This document shows positions 25,169-35,730 of a stretch of DNA of 42,385 nucleotides, in pieces. Position 1 is the first letter of the stretch; every line of letters begins with the position of its first letter. The stretch covers positions 1 through 42,385 of the forward strand of contig VXOJ01000062.1 in the NCBI GenBank assembly GCA_009840115.1, written 5' to 3'. The translations under genes were made by a program, and so were the position numbers. The notes below the pieces were generated by a model that was given only the letters and a program-made list of their open reading frames with translations, was not told the DNA's origin and did no database searches. Source of the DNA: Gemmatimonadales bacterium (lineage in GTDB: Bacteria > Gemmatimonadota > Gemmatimonadetes > Palauibacterales > Palauibacteraceae).

Positions 25169-25945
25169 GTGGCGAAGAAGGCCAAGGCGCGGCCGCAGTC
25201 CGCGCGCGGCATCGAACTGACGGCTTTCCGGGTCGCGGAGACCGCCCTCGAGATCGTGACGGGCGACCAGGGTCGCGAGTGGATGGACGAGACGCCCGAC
25301 CGCTTCGCCTACCGCTGCCTCCCGCTCCTCATCGCGAACCAGGCCGGCTGGGACCTGCTCTGCCCCACGAAGTTCTGGATTCGCTGGGACGGCGGGGTCG
25401 CGCTGGACTCCATCCGTTTTCGCTGGGAGGACGAGCCGCACCCCGCCATCGCGAGCCATTTCGGGAGCGGAGTCCTGACTTTCACGCCCGGCTATCTGTT
25501 CCGCACCACGAAGGGACACAACCTCTGGGCGCGAGGCTGCCCCAACCTTCCAAAGGACGGCATCGCCCCGCTCGACGGGATCATCGAGACCGACTGGGCT
25601 CCGTTCTCGTTCACGATGAACTGGAAGGTCACGCGGCCCAAGCACTGGATCCGCTTCGACGAGGGAGAGCCGATCTGCCGGATCGTCCCCATTCCGCGGC
25701 ACTATCTCGAGAACGTGCGTCCCCGCACCCGGGAGCTGTGGGACGACAAGCTCATCGCGAACCAGTACACGACGTGGCACGAATCCCGAGCCCGGTTCAT
25801 CGACGACCTCCACGCCCAGGACGAGGAGGCGGTTCAACAGGGCTGGCAGCGGACCTATATTCGCGGCCAGAACATGCGCGGCATGCGGATGCAGGACCAC
25901 CAGACGAAGCTCCGGCTGCGCGATTTCCTCTCCGTAAGGAAATAG
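25169..25945 (+). CDS. DUF6065 family protein
   Basis: 258 residues from the GTG at 25169. The sequence [64 protein letters not shown] and [30 protein letters not shown] follows the DUF6065 pattern as I remember it. No signal peptide. Members occur near oxygenases and natural-product genes, but no reaction has been assigned to my knowledge. The conserved [14 protein letters not shown] and FTMNWK blocks suggest a jelly-roll-like beta fold with an aromatic pocket, which is inference. Confidence 0.62.
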   Translation: MAKKAKARPQSARGIELTAFRVAETALEIVTGDQGREWMDETPDRFAYRCLPLLIANQAGWDLLCPTKFWIRWDGGVALDSIRFRWEDEPHPAIASHFGSGVLTFTPGYLFRTTKGHNLWARGCPNLPKDGIAPLDGIIETDWAPFSFTMNWKVTRPKHWIRFDEGEPICRIVPIPRHYLENVRPRTRELWDDKLIANQYTTWHESRARFIDDLHAQDEEAVQQGWQRTYIRGQNMRGMRMQDHQTKLRLRDFLSVRK

Positions 25946-25964
25946 ACGCGTCCCGCCCGGCGCA

Positions 25965-25993
25965 TGGACAACCGCAAATTTCCCACGTATTCT
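25965..25993 (+). promoter_or_regulatory. Predicted promoter of the cold-shock gene
   Basis: TGGACA (25965-25970; five of six consensus bases), 17-base spacer, TATTCT (25988-25993). This is the best sigma-70-type promoter in the window. It would give a leader of about 97 bases before the ATG at 26097. Confidence 0.6.
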
Positions 25994-26007
25994 GGGCTCC
26001 GGAAAAT

Positions 26008-26027
26008 GCGAACCGGATCAGGTTCGC
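26008..26027 (+). promoter_or_regulatory. Hairpin in the cold-shock gene leader
   Basis: GCGAACC (26008-26014) pairs perfectly with GGTTCGC (26021-26027) across a six-base loop. It sits about 8 bases after the predicted transcription start. Long structured leaders are typical of cspA-family genes, where they control stability and cold-dependent translation. Confidence 0.45.
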
Positions 26028-26096
26028 CGGCATTGTGGTCGGCATGTGCGGCAAGCCCGTACTCTCGGCGACATCCATATCTTCAGGAGCACGGGC

Positions 26097-26309
26097 ATGC
26101 GCAGAAGCGGCACAGTCAAGTGGTTCAACGATCAAAAGGGCTTCGGGTTCATCGCGCTCGATGATGGATCCGCCGAAGTCTTCGTTCACCACACGGCGAT
26201 CCAGGCGGATGGTTTTCGGAGCCTGGCGGAAGGCGAAAAGGTCGAACTCGATGTCGTCGACGGACCGAAAGGCCCCAAAGCCGAGAACGTCGTCAAGCAG
26301 GCCTATTGA
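26097..26309 (+). CDS. Cold-shock protein (CspA family)
   Basis: 70-residue single-stranded nucleic-acid-binding protein. The ATG at 26097 has AGGAG seven bases upstream. RNP1 ([10 protein letters not shown]) and RNP2 (EVFVHHTAI) are both intact, preceded by GTVKWFNDQ. Acts as an RNA chaperone or antiterminator. The gene stands alone, with its own promoter, a long leader with a hairpin, and a strong terminator downstream. The long leader suggests cold or growth-phase regulation, which sequence cannot confirm. Confidence 0.96.
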   Translation: MRRSGTVKWFNDQKGFGFIALDDGSAEVFVHHTAIQADGFRSLAEGEKVELDVVDGPKGPKAENVVKQAY

Positions 26310-26349
26310 TCCGCCGGTAGATCGCGCATCGCGCAGAGAGACAGGCAGG

Positions 26350-26384
26350 AAGGGGGCGTCCGGGACGGGATGCCCCCTTTTTTT
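26350..26384 (+). terminator. Rho-independent terminator after the cold-shock gene
   Basis: Arms 26350-26361 and 26368-26379 pair over 12 positions (one G-U) around a six-base loop, and a run of seven T (26378-26384) follows. Classic intrinsic terminator 41 bases after the stop. Confidence 0.9.
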
Positions 26385-26501
26385 GGCGGCCCCGCATTTC
26401 GTTGGCGGCCTCGCGCGACCCTTCCTCCCTAGCGGTCTCGCGCCTGTTTATTCACCTTGAACGTGTAACCGTCGCGTCACCTCCAGCGCCGGGAGGGAAT
26501 C

Positions 26502-27407
26502 ATGGAGATCGACCGAAGAAAGTTCCTCGCATCGGTTGGTGCCGGGGCCCTCGCGGTCATGACACCCGAGGACAAGGCGGAGGCCCTGGAGCACTACATG
26601 TGCGACCTCCTCGATGGCGAGGATCCGGGTCACGCCCACGACCATCATCACCACCACGGTCCGGTTCCGCGGACCGAAGACCTCGACCCGCGGCTCCTCG
26701 ACGAGAACGAGTTGCTGGCGGAGGCCGCGGAGGCCGAAGCCGAATTCGGGCACGAAGATCACCACGACGATCACGATGCCGGGCAGGAGGTCAGGCCCCC
26801 GCGCGGAACGGGCAACCTGTTCAGGCCCACCGACGAGGTGGTCGAACCCCTCCCCGCGAATCCCACGCTGGAGGATTTCTTCCGCCTGCGGTTCTGGCCC
26901 GCCCGGCATGTCCTGCAGAGCGCGACTCACGCGTTGAATGACGGGCAGCCCGAGGAGAACGTCCTCGCGGGCCTGCTCCACGACACGGTGCAGAACCTGA
27001 TCAAGGTGGATCATGGCTGGTGGGGCGCACAGCTCTACGAACCGTATGTTCCCGAGTACGTGAGTTGGGGCATCCGGTATCACGGCGCGTTGCGCTTCTA
27101 TCCGGACGAGGAGTACGGGTACGAATACCCGGAGCTGTACAACCGGATCTTCGGCGAGGACTACATCCCGCCGGACTACATCAAGCAGGCGGCGGAGTAC
27201 GCGAAAGGCCACCCGCTGTATGTTTCGGCCCGCATGATCTGCGTCAACGACACGTATGCCTTCCAGGATGGCATGGAGGTCTCGCTGGACCCGTTCATCG
27301 ACATCATCGGGCGTCACTTCAAGCAGCCAAAGGAGGGTCTCGGGTACGACAACAGTCCGGTCGCACACATGTGGAGGTCCATCGAGATGCCCTGGGCTCC
27401 GCTCTAG
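26502..27407 (+). CDS. Tat-type HD-domain protein with His-rich stretches, possible diiron oxygenase
   Basis: 301 residues from the ATG at 26502, with GGAGG five bases upstream. It begins MEIDRRKFLASVGAGALAV, a twin-arginine-like signal with a short hydrophobic core and no clear cleavage site. Two His-rich segments follow (HAHDHHHHHG, 44-53; GHEDHHDDHD, 83-92). The C-terminal 180 residues have an HD-superfamily ligand order: His136 (or His143), His160-Asp161 in GLLHD, His171 in VDHGWWGAQ, His194 in IRYHGALRFYPD and Asp250 in VNDTYAF. Four His and two Asp is the ligand set of myo-inositol oxygenase/PhnZ-type mixed-valent diiron oxygenases, though phosphohydrolase activity is equally possible. 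It precedes a TonB-dependent receptor by 122 bases. Confidence 0.72.
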   Translation: MEIDRRKFLASVGAGALAVMTPEDKAEALEHYMCDLLDGEDPGHAHDHHHHHGPVPRTEDLDPRLLDENELLAEAAEAEAEFGHEDHHDDHDAGQEVRPPRGTGNLFRPTDEVVEPLPANPTLEDFFRLRFWPARHVLQSATHALNDGQPEENVLAGLLHDTVQNLIKVDHGWWGAQLYEPYVPEYVSWGIRYHGALRFYPDEEYGYEYPELYNRIFGEDYIPPDYIKQAAEYAKGHPLYVSARMICVNDTYAFQDGMEVSLDPFIDIIGRHFKQPKEGLGYDNSPVAHMWRSIEMPWAPL

Positions 27408-27529
27408 AGCATCTCCGGACGTCCCGCGGGCTCCTCGGCTCGGGCCCTCGGGAACGGGAAGTTTCGAGCCGACCTGTTTGAACCGACCAACTTCGGGAGT
27501 TGAGTACAACCAACCTCAGGAGATTGAGT

Positions 27530-30295
27530 ATGCTGAAACGAGCATTGCTGGCTCTCGCCTTTCTGGCGGCGCCGGCGGCGGCCTATGCCCAGGGGACCAT
27601 CGAGGGCAGGGTGACCAATCCGGCCGGCGCCGGCCTCAGCGGCGCGAGGGTCGCGATCCCCGCGCTCGACATATCGGTGGGCTCGGGCGCCGGCGGCGCC
27701 TATTCGATTCCCGGCGTTCCGGCCGGCGACCACGCGGTCGAAGTCCGGCTCATCGGTTACGCGATTCAGACGCAGACGGTCTCGGTCGTGAGCGGCCAGA
27801 CGGCAAACCAGGACTTCGCGCTGGAACTCCAGGCGATCAACCTTGGTGAGCTGGTGGTCGTCGGAAGCCGCGCGCAGCCGCGAACGGTGACCGAGTCGAT
27901 GGTGCCCGTGGACGTGATCCCGGTGTCCGAGATCACCAGCCAGGCAGAGACGAACATCGACTTTCTGCTTCGCACCGTGGTCCCGTCCTACAACGTCCGC
28001 GTCGAGCCCATCAGCGACGCCGCCACGATCACGCGTCCCGCGAACCTGCGGGGGCTCGCGTCCGATCACACGATGGTGCTGATCAACGGGAAGCGGCGGC
28101 ACCGCGGGTCGATCATCACGTGGCTCGGGGCCGGTCTCTCGGACGGGGCCCAGGGCGTCGACATCGGCTCCATTCCCGGCATCGCGCTGCGGCAGGTGGA
28201 GGTTCTGCGCGACGGCGCCTCGGCGCAGTACGGTTCCGACGCCATCGCCGGCGTGATGAACTTCATCCTGAAGGACGACCGCGACGGCGGCATGATCGAG
28301 GTCAAGAGCGGCAGCTACTACGAAGGCGATGGCGACATGCTCACCGTCGCCGGCAACGTCGGGGTTCCGCTGGGGGCTACCGGCTTCGCCAACCTCAGCG
28401 TGGAATACGGCAACCAGGATCCGACCGACCGGGCCATCCAGCGCGCCGATGCCATCGCGCTCCTCGCGGCCGGCAACAGCGCCGTCCGCACGCCGACGGC
28501 CCAGATCTGGGGGTCGCCCGAGGTCAACGACGACCTGAAGGTGTGGCTCAACACCGGTTACACGTTCAGCGACGACGAGCAGTTCTACGCCTTCGGGAAC
28601 CTCTCCACCAAGGAGGTGGACGGCGGGTTCTTCTTCCGTAATCCGAACACGCGCGGCTCTGTGTTCAGCGGTGACGGCGGGAAGTCGCTTCTCATCGGCG
28701 ACGTGCTGATGGCGAAGGGCCTCGGATCGGCGAACTGCCCGGAGGTCCCCATCACGAACCATGTGCCGGACCCGGTGGCGCTGGCGCAGGTCTTCGCGGA
28801 TCCGAACTGCTTCTCGTTCCAGGAGATGTTCCCGGGCGGCTTCACGCCCCAGTTCGGCGGCAACGTCACCGACTGGTCCGTCGTCAGCGGCGTGAAGGGC
28901 GGCAACGAGGACGGCTTTACGTGGGATGCGAGCGCCAGCTTCGGCAGCCACACCGCCGACTTCTTCATCTACAACACGGTGAACGCGGCGCTCGGGCCGG
29001 AGACGCCCACGCACTTCGACCCGGGGCTGTACCGGCAGGATGAGTTCAACCTGAACTTCGACGTCGCGTACGAGGCCAGCGACGGGGTCCACCTCGCGGG
29101 CGGACTCGAGCGGCGGGAAGAGCGCTTCACGATCGGGCAGGGGCAGGACGAGTCGTGGAAGATCGGGCCCTACGCCGCGCAGGGCTTCAGCTCGTCGTCC
29201 AACGGCTTCCCGGGCTTCAGCCCGATCGCCGCGGGTAACTGGGACCGCCAGAACGTGGCGATCTACGGAGATATCCAGCTGGGCGGCAGCGAAGACCCGT
29301 GGACGCTCGGCGCCGCGTTGCGCCTGGAGGACTTCTCCGACTTCGGAAGCCAGTTGACGGGGAAGGTCTCGGGCCGCCTGCAGGTCAGCGACGCGGTCGC
29401 CCTGCGCGCGGGCGGGAGCACCGGCTTCCGCGCGCCGACGCCGGGGCAGCAGAACGCCTTCAACGTGTCGACGGTGTTCGACGCGACGATCGGCGACCTC
29501 GTCAACCGCGGCACGATCCCCTCGACGTCGGCCGTGGCGGCCCTTGAGGGCGGGCGGCAGCTGACGCCCGAGAAGGCGTTCAGCCTCACCGCCGGGGCCG
29601 TGTTCGACGCGGACGCGTTCAAGTTGACGGTGGACTACTACCGGATCGCGATCTCGGACCGCTTCGCGCAGACGCAGACGTTCAAGCTCGCGCCCGAAGA
29701 CGTCACGCGTCTTCTGTCGGAGGGAGTCACCAGCGCCGCGAACCTCGCCGAGTTCCGGTTCTTCACCAATGACTTCAGCACGAGGACGCAGGGGCTCGAT
29801 GTCGTGGCGAACTACACGCCCCCGGGGATGGGTGGCGCGACGAGCTTCAGCGCGCTCTTCAACTACAACGGCACGTCCGTCACCGATTTCAACCCCGACG
29901 TCATCGACTCGGACCGGGTGGATCAGCTCGAGCAGTCCGTCCCCTCGTGGCGGGGTTCGCTCAACGTGCTGCACTCGCTGGGCGGGGTTCGCACTCTCGT
30001 CCGCGGTACCTGGTACGATTCGTGGGTGGACGTCGGCGGCGTGGTGATCGGCGGCGTCGAGGGCACGGCCTTCCCCGGCCGGTTCCTCGTCGACTTCGAG
30101 TTGTCGACCGACCTCACGGACGATGCCGAGCTCACGATCGGCGCGAACAACCTGTTCGACACGTATCCGGCGACGCAGGCTCCGGACACGGCCGACGACG
30201 TCGGTCTGCTCTATCCGGAGAGCTCGCCGTTCGGCTTCAACGGCGGATACTACTACGTCCGCGTGAACTACCGGTGGTCGTGGCTGACCGGGTGA
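27530..30295 (+). CDS. TonB-dependent outer-membrane receptor
   Basis: 921 residues from the ATG at 27530, with AGGAG upstream. Signal peptide LKRALLALAFLAAPAAAYAQ, then a carboxypeptidase-regulatory-like beta domain (about 22-100, GTIEGRVTNPAGAGLSGARV), the plug (VPVDVIPVSEI to NLRGLASDHTMVLINGKRRH, GSIPGIALRQVEVLRDGASAQYGSDAIAGVMNFIL) and a 22-strand-type barrel ending in NNLFDTYPATQAP and YYYVRVNYRWSW. Two Cys in the extracellular-loop region (SANCPEV and DPNCFSF) could form a disulfide. The substrate is unknown; N-terminal regulatory-domain receptors of this kind import oligosaccharides, peptides or metal complexes. Followed by a strong terminator, so it is a transcription unit's end. Confidence 0.93.
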   Translation: MLKRALLALAFLAAPAAAYAQGTIEGRVTNPAGAGLSGARVAIPALDISVGSGAGGAYSIPGVPAGDHAVEVRLIGYAIQTQTVSVVSGQTANQDFALELQAINLGELVVVGSRAQPRTVTESMVPVDVIPVSEITSQAETNIDFLLRTVVPSYNVRVEPISDAATITRPANLRGLASDHTMVLINGKRRHRGSIITWLGAGLSDGAQGVDIGSIPGIALRQVEVLRDGASAQYGSDAIAGVMNFILKDDRDGGMIEVKSGSYYEGDGDMLTVAGNVGVPLGATGFANLSVEYGNQDPTDRAIQRADAIALLAAGNSAVRTPTAQIWGSPEVNDDLKVWLNTGYTFSDDEQFYAFGNLSTKEVDGGFFFRNPNTRGSVFSGDGGKSLLIGDVLMAKGLGSANCPEVPITNHVPDPVALAQVFADPNCFSFQEMFPGGFTPQFGGNVTDWSVVSGVKGGNEDGFTWDASASFGSHTADFFIYNTVNAALGPETPTHFDPGLYRQDEFNLNFDVAYEASDGVHLAGGLERREERFTIGQGQDESWKIGPYAAQGFSSSSNGFPGFSPIAAGNWDRQNVAIYGDIQLGGSEDPWTLGAALRLEDFSDFGSQLTGKVSGRLQVSDAVALRAGGSTGFRAPTPGQQNAFNVSTVFDATIGDLVNRGTIPSTSAVAALEGGRQLTPEKAFSLTAGAVFDADAFKLTVDYYRIAISDRFAQTQTFKLAPEDVTRLLSEGVTSAANLAEFRFFTNDFSTRTQGLDVVANYTPPGMGGATSFSALFNYNGTSVTDFNPDVIDSDRVDQLEQSVPSWRGSLNVLHSLGGVRTLVRGTWYDSWVDVGGVVIGGVEGTAFPGRFLVDFELSTDLTDDAELTIGANNLFDTYPATQAPDTADDVGLLYPESSPFGFNGGYYYVRVNYRWSWLTG

Positions 30296-30364
30296 GTTCC
30301 GAAGCGTAGTCGGACGGGATCCGGGATCGCCGGTAGTCGAGGGCGAGCCCGGAGGGTAGGATCC

Positions 30365-30410
30365 GACCCCGGCGGGAGGCGAAGGCCGCCCCCCGCCGGG
30401 GTCGTGTTTT
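30365..30410 (+). terminator. Rho-independent terminator after the TonB-dependent receptor
   Basis: GACCCCGGCGGG (30365-30376) pairs perfectly with 30392-30403 around a 15-base loop, followed by GTG and four T. The aldehyde dehydrogenase start lies 48 bases further on, so the downstream pair must have its own promoter or depend on read-through. Confidence 0.8.
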
Positions 30411-30457
30411 ACGGAACCATCAGGACGCCGCGTCGCGCGGCGCAGGAAAGGGAATCC

Positions 30458-31890
30458 GTGGAGAACTTCCGCAACTTCCATATCGATGGGGCGTGGGTCG
30501 AACCGTCGGTCGACGACACGCTGGACGTGGTGAACCCGGCCACCGAGGAGGTGATCGGAGCCATCGCGATGGGTGGGCAGGCCGACGTGGACGCCGCGGT
30601 GGCGGCCGCGAAGGCCGCATTCGACTCGTTCTCGCAGACGGACCGGGAAGAACGGGTCGCGCTGCTGGAACGTATCTGCGACGGCTACGCGGCCCGTTCG
30701 GCGGAGTTGGCCGCGACGGTAAGCGCGGAGATGGGCGCGCCGATGGCGCTGGCCGCGCAGGCACAGGTCCCGTCCGGCCTGGCCCACTTCCGAACCATGC
30801 TGAAGATCCTCGCGGACTTCGAATTCGAGACGGACCTCGGGACTTCGCTCCTCGTGCGGGAGCCGGTGGGGGTGTGCGCCTTCATCACGCCGTGGAACTG
30901 GCCGCTGAACCAGATCGCCTGCAAGGTGGCGCCGGCGCTCGCGGCGGGGTGCACGATGGTGCTCAAGCCGTCGGAGGTCGCGCCGCTGAACGCGCTGATC
31001 TTCACGGAAATCCTGGATGAGGCCGGCGTGCCGCCGGGCGTCTTCAACCTCGTGAACGGCGCCGGTCCGGTGGTGGGCGCGGCGCTGGCGTCCCACCCCG
31101 ACGTGGACATGGTCTCGTTCACGGGCTCCACGCGGGCGGGGGTGGAGGTGGCCCGGAACGCGGCGCCCACCGTGAAGCGCGTCGCGCAGGAACTGGGCGG
31201 CAAGTCGGCCAACATCATCCTGGACGACGCCGACTTCGGGCGCGCCGTGTCCCGGGGCGTCTTCGCCGTCTGCAACAACACCGGACAGTCCTGCAACGCG
31301 CCGACGCGCATGCTCGTGCCGCATTCGCGGATGGACGAGGCCGCGGAGATCGCGGCGGCGGCGGCCGGGAAGGTCGTGGTCGGCGCTCCGGGCGCCGAGG
31401 GGACGACGATCGGCCCGGCGGTGTCCGACGTGCAGTTCGACAGGATCCAGCGGCTGATCGAGCGGGGAATCGAGGAGGGTGCCCGCCTCGCGACGGGCGG
31501 CCCTGGTCGGCCCGAGGGACTGGAGCGTGGGTACTACGTCCGGCCGACGGTTTTCTCGCACGTGAACAACGAGATGGTCGTCGCGCGCGAGGAGATCTTC
31601 GGCCCGGTGCTCGTGCTCATCGGCTACGAGGACGACGATGACGCGGTTCGCATCGCGAACGACACGCTCTACGGTCTCGCCGGCTACGTGTCGGCCGGGG
31701 ACCGCGAACGCGGACGGGCCGTCGCGCGCCGGATCCGGTCCGGCCAGGTCAACCTGAACGGCGCGCGTCCGGACTTCCGGGTGCCGTTCGGCGGCTACAA
31801 GCAGTCCGGCAACGGGCGCGAGTGGGGTCGCCACGGGCTCGAGGAGTTCCTCGAGGTGAAGGCGATCCTCGGCTATCACGAGGGGGCGAA

Positions 31891-31894
<4 letters not shown>
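30458..31894 (+). CDS. NAD(P)-dependent aldehyde dehydrogenase
   Basis: 478 residues from the GTG at 30458 (MENFRNFHIDGAWVEPS), preceded by AAAGGGAA. Oxidises an aldehyde to a carboxylate with NAD(P). Family landmarks: FITPWNWPLNQIACKVAPALAAG, FTGSTRAGVEVARNAAP, the general-base Glu in QELGGKSANIIL, catalytic Cys in NTGQSCNAPTRM, EEIFGPVLVLIGY and PFGGYKQSGNGREWG. Substrate cannot be assigned. Overlaps the next dehydrogenase gene (GTGA), so the two probably handle successive or related aldehydes. Confidence 0.93.
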
Positions 31895-33450
<1,556 letters not shown>

Positions 33451-33487
33451 CCCGCGGCCCGATCCCGGGGGCGTGGTGGACGGGGGG

Positions 33488-35620
33488 TCAGCCTCCCCCG
33501 CCGTCCGCTGTGGTCTCCCCCCGCGTCTCGATGTTGCCGCTGTCGTCCACGGCGCGGCTCAGGATCGAGACCTCATCGCCGGCCGCGGCGGGATCGTACT
33601 CGTAGCTCCAGTCCGTTCGCCCGCGGGCAGGGTGCCACGTCTCTCCTCCATCGAGCGAGACTTCGACGGCCGCGACGATCCCACCCCCCGAATCCGAAGC
33701 GGTCCCCGAGATCGTGACCCTGCCGCTTTCGGCGTCCGGCGCCGAGGGCGGCCCGAACGAGGACACGGGCGCGTCGAAATCCGTCGACGCGGTCGCGGGG
33801 ACGAGATCCGGCTGCATCGTGGCGGGCTGGACGCCCATGTCCGCGAACAGGTTCATCGTCGCCTGCTGCAGGACGAGGTCGGGACCGTGCGGGTCGACGC
33901 CCACGCGGGTGTCCGCGCCGTTCTGCCGCTCGGGTGGCACGCCGGTCTCCGTGTCGTGGTGCGCGTCGAGCCCCCACGACCACTGCAGCGTCCCGGCGCC
34001 GAACACGAGCGCGCCGCTCTCGTGCCGGTACAGCACCGCGTGATGCGTGGCCGTGCCCGTCTCGCAGCCGCGCCCCGGGTGCACGCAGTAGAGCGTGTTG
34101 TCGATCTCCGTCGCGGCCACCTGGAAGAGGCCGGGCGGCCGAAACCCGTTGTCGATGTCCGAGTCCCATTCGTGGCCGAGGATCCCCTTGATCGACACGT
34201 ACCGCTCACCGGGCCGGAGGCGCGCGACCTCGGTGTTGCGCCAGAACCGCAGGTCGGCGAACTCGGCGTCCACGATGATGGGGTCGTTGCGCCACGCATT
34301 CACCGTGAACAGCGTCCCCGTGAGGGCGTTCTCCGGCCACGGCCCTTCGGCATTGATGGATCGGTGGTCACGGAACTCGCCGGTCCATTCGACGGGGTCA
34401 AGCCGCCGGTGGTCCTGTGAGTCCTTGTACGTAACGAGTGTCCGGTAGGGCTCGCCCGAGCCGTCGATGCTCGCCTCCCAGCGCACCTTCCAGTACACCT
34501 CGTTCGAACTGAAGAATGCGAGGTTCAGGCCGGCGGCCCGGGCGGCTTCCACGTTCCGCCGCTGCCGTCCCGTCCAGTACTCATCGTGTCCGACCGAGAG
34601 GAAGACCTTGTGCTCCAGCAGTTCCTCGCCGCGGCGATCCGTGTCGATGCCCGAGGAATAGCTGACGTCGTACCCGTTGCGCTCCAGCCAGCGGACCATC
34701 GGATACTCGGAGTTGAAGACCTTGTTCACGGCCCGGTAGTGGCGCGTCTCGAAGGGCCGGTTGTAGCTGACTTTGGGCGCCCGCGGCTCTCCGCCATGGA
34801 GGCGGAGGCGCTCCGGGTTCAGCCGTCCGTACACGCTGTGCCCGCCGTAGCGGTTGTACGCCTGCCACGTGAGATCCGACGTCTGGAAGAGCATGTTGGA
34901 CTCCCCGTCGTCGTCCCGCACGACGAAGTAGATGTGGCTGGCGCGCGCCTCGCGCAGGCCGTTCCGCATCACGGCCCGGAAGCCGGACGCCTCCCAAAGC
35001 GAGTCCTCGCCGGTCGGCGGGAGCGGCGTGGCCTCGAACTGGTCGTTCTTCACCCAGCCCTCGATCGGGTCCTCGCGCACGAGCCGTGCGAAGTAGATGC
35101 CCGAGGTCGCAGCCTCCGGCGCCTGCCAGGAGGCCGACACCGCCCAGTTGCCGCAGTCGACGAGCGGCGCGGGCCACGTCTCCATCCCGCCGCCCTCGGC
35201 CAGCACCGGGATCGGGCCCCGCAGACATTCGGGCTGGATCTGGGGCAGCGCCGCGGAAGGCTCGAACGAATCCACCCGGCGCGCGCCCATGCCGCCGTAG
35301 TAGCCCATGCGGTAGATGTCGATCCGGTAGTCGTCCGAGTCGGTGTCGATCTTGAACTCGATCGTCTCCCCCTGGGCGATCGCGATGTCCGTGCCGAAGC
35401 CCTGAATGCTGGGGTCGCCGTAGCTGTTGATGTCCCACTCCGTCGGCGGGTGCCCCTCGAGACAGTTCTCCGCTACGATCTCGTTGGCGGGGTTCGCGCA
35501 CGGATCCCCCACGGACACCTGCAGGCTGCAGCCGGAGCCGGCGGCGACCGCGAGCGGAAAAACGACGGAAGCGGGGAACGCAGCGCGGCTCCCGCCACGG
35601 GCTGCCAGGGACGCGGACAT
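33488..35620 (-). CDS. Lipoprotein related to N,N-dimethylformamidase large subunit, copy 1
   Basis: 710 residues from the ATG at 35620, with GGGAG six bases upstream. The signal ends AVAAGSGC, with Cys31 the likely lipidated residue. Several further Cys (41, 53, 132, 156 and the later YCVHPGRGC pair) suggest disulfides outside the cytoplasm. The body matches the dimethylformamidase-beta-like family: YRIDIYRMGYYGGMGARRV, SGIYFARLVRED, FQTSDLTWQAYNRYGGHSVYG, SVGHDEYWTGRQRRNVEAA (HDEYW at 345-349) and FFSSNEVYWKVRWE. A C-terminal Ig-like domain (AAVEVSLDGGETWHPA) follows. The characterised relative is an iron-dependent amidohydrolase; the substrate here is unknown. Confidence 0.83.
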   Translation of the reverse strand: MSASLAARGGSRAAFPASVVFPLAVAAGSGCSLQVSVGDPCANPANEIVAENCLEGHPPTEWDINSYGDPSIQGFGTDIAIAQGETIEFKIDTDSDDYRIDIYRMGYYGGMGARRVDSFEPSAALPQIQPECLRGPIPVLAEGGGMETWPAPLVDCGNWAVSASWQAPEAATSGIYFARLVREDPIEGWVKNDQFEATPLPPTGEDSLWEASGFRAVMRNGLREARASHIYFVVRDDDGESNMLFQTSDLTWQAYNRYGGHSVYGRLNPERLRLHGGEPRAPKVSYNRPFETRHYRAVNKVFNSEYPMVRWLERNGYDVSYSSGIDTDRRGEELLEHKVFLSVGHDEYWTGRQRRNVEAARAAGLNLAFFSSNEVYWKVRWEASIDGSGEPYRTLVTYKDSQDHRRLDPVEWTGEFRDHRSINAEGPWPENALTGTLFTVNAWRNDPIIVDAEFADLRFWRNTEVARLRPGERYVSIKGILGHEWDSDIDNGFRPPGLFQVAATEIDNTLYCVHPGRGCETGTATHHAVLYRHESGALVFGAGTLQWSWGLDAHHDTETGVPPERQNGADTRVGVDPHGPDLVLQQATMNLFADMGVQPATMQPDLVPATASTDFDAPVSSFGPPSAPDAESGRVTISGTASDSGGGIVAAVEVSLDGGETWHPARGRTDWSYEYDPAAAGDEVSILSRAVDDSGNIETRGETTADGGGG

Positions 35621-35677
35621 GGAGATCTCCCGGCCAGAGTGGGCGCCGGCGGGCCCTCCCGGCCGGCGCGTCCCCGG

Positions 35678-35706
35678 AACATGACTTCGCCCTCGGAAGT
35701 CTACAA
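35678..35706 (-). promoter_or_regulatory. Predicted promoter of dimethylformamidase-like copy 1
   Basis: On the minus strand TTGTAG (35706-35701, extended TTGTAGAC), 17-base spacer, CATGTT (35683-35678). Hexamers and spacing are identical to those before copy 2, while the surrounding bases have diverged, so the element looks conserved. Leader about 50 bases. Confidence 0.5.
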
Positions 35707-35730
35707 CGGGCGGTGGCGAGCTTCGTCGGG

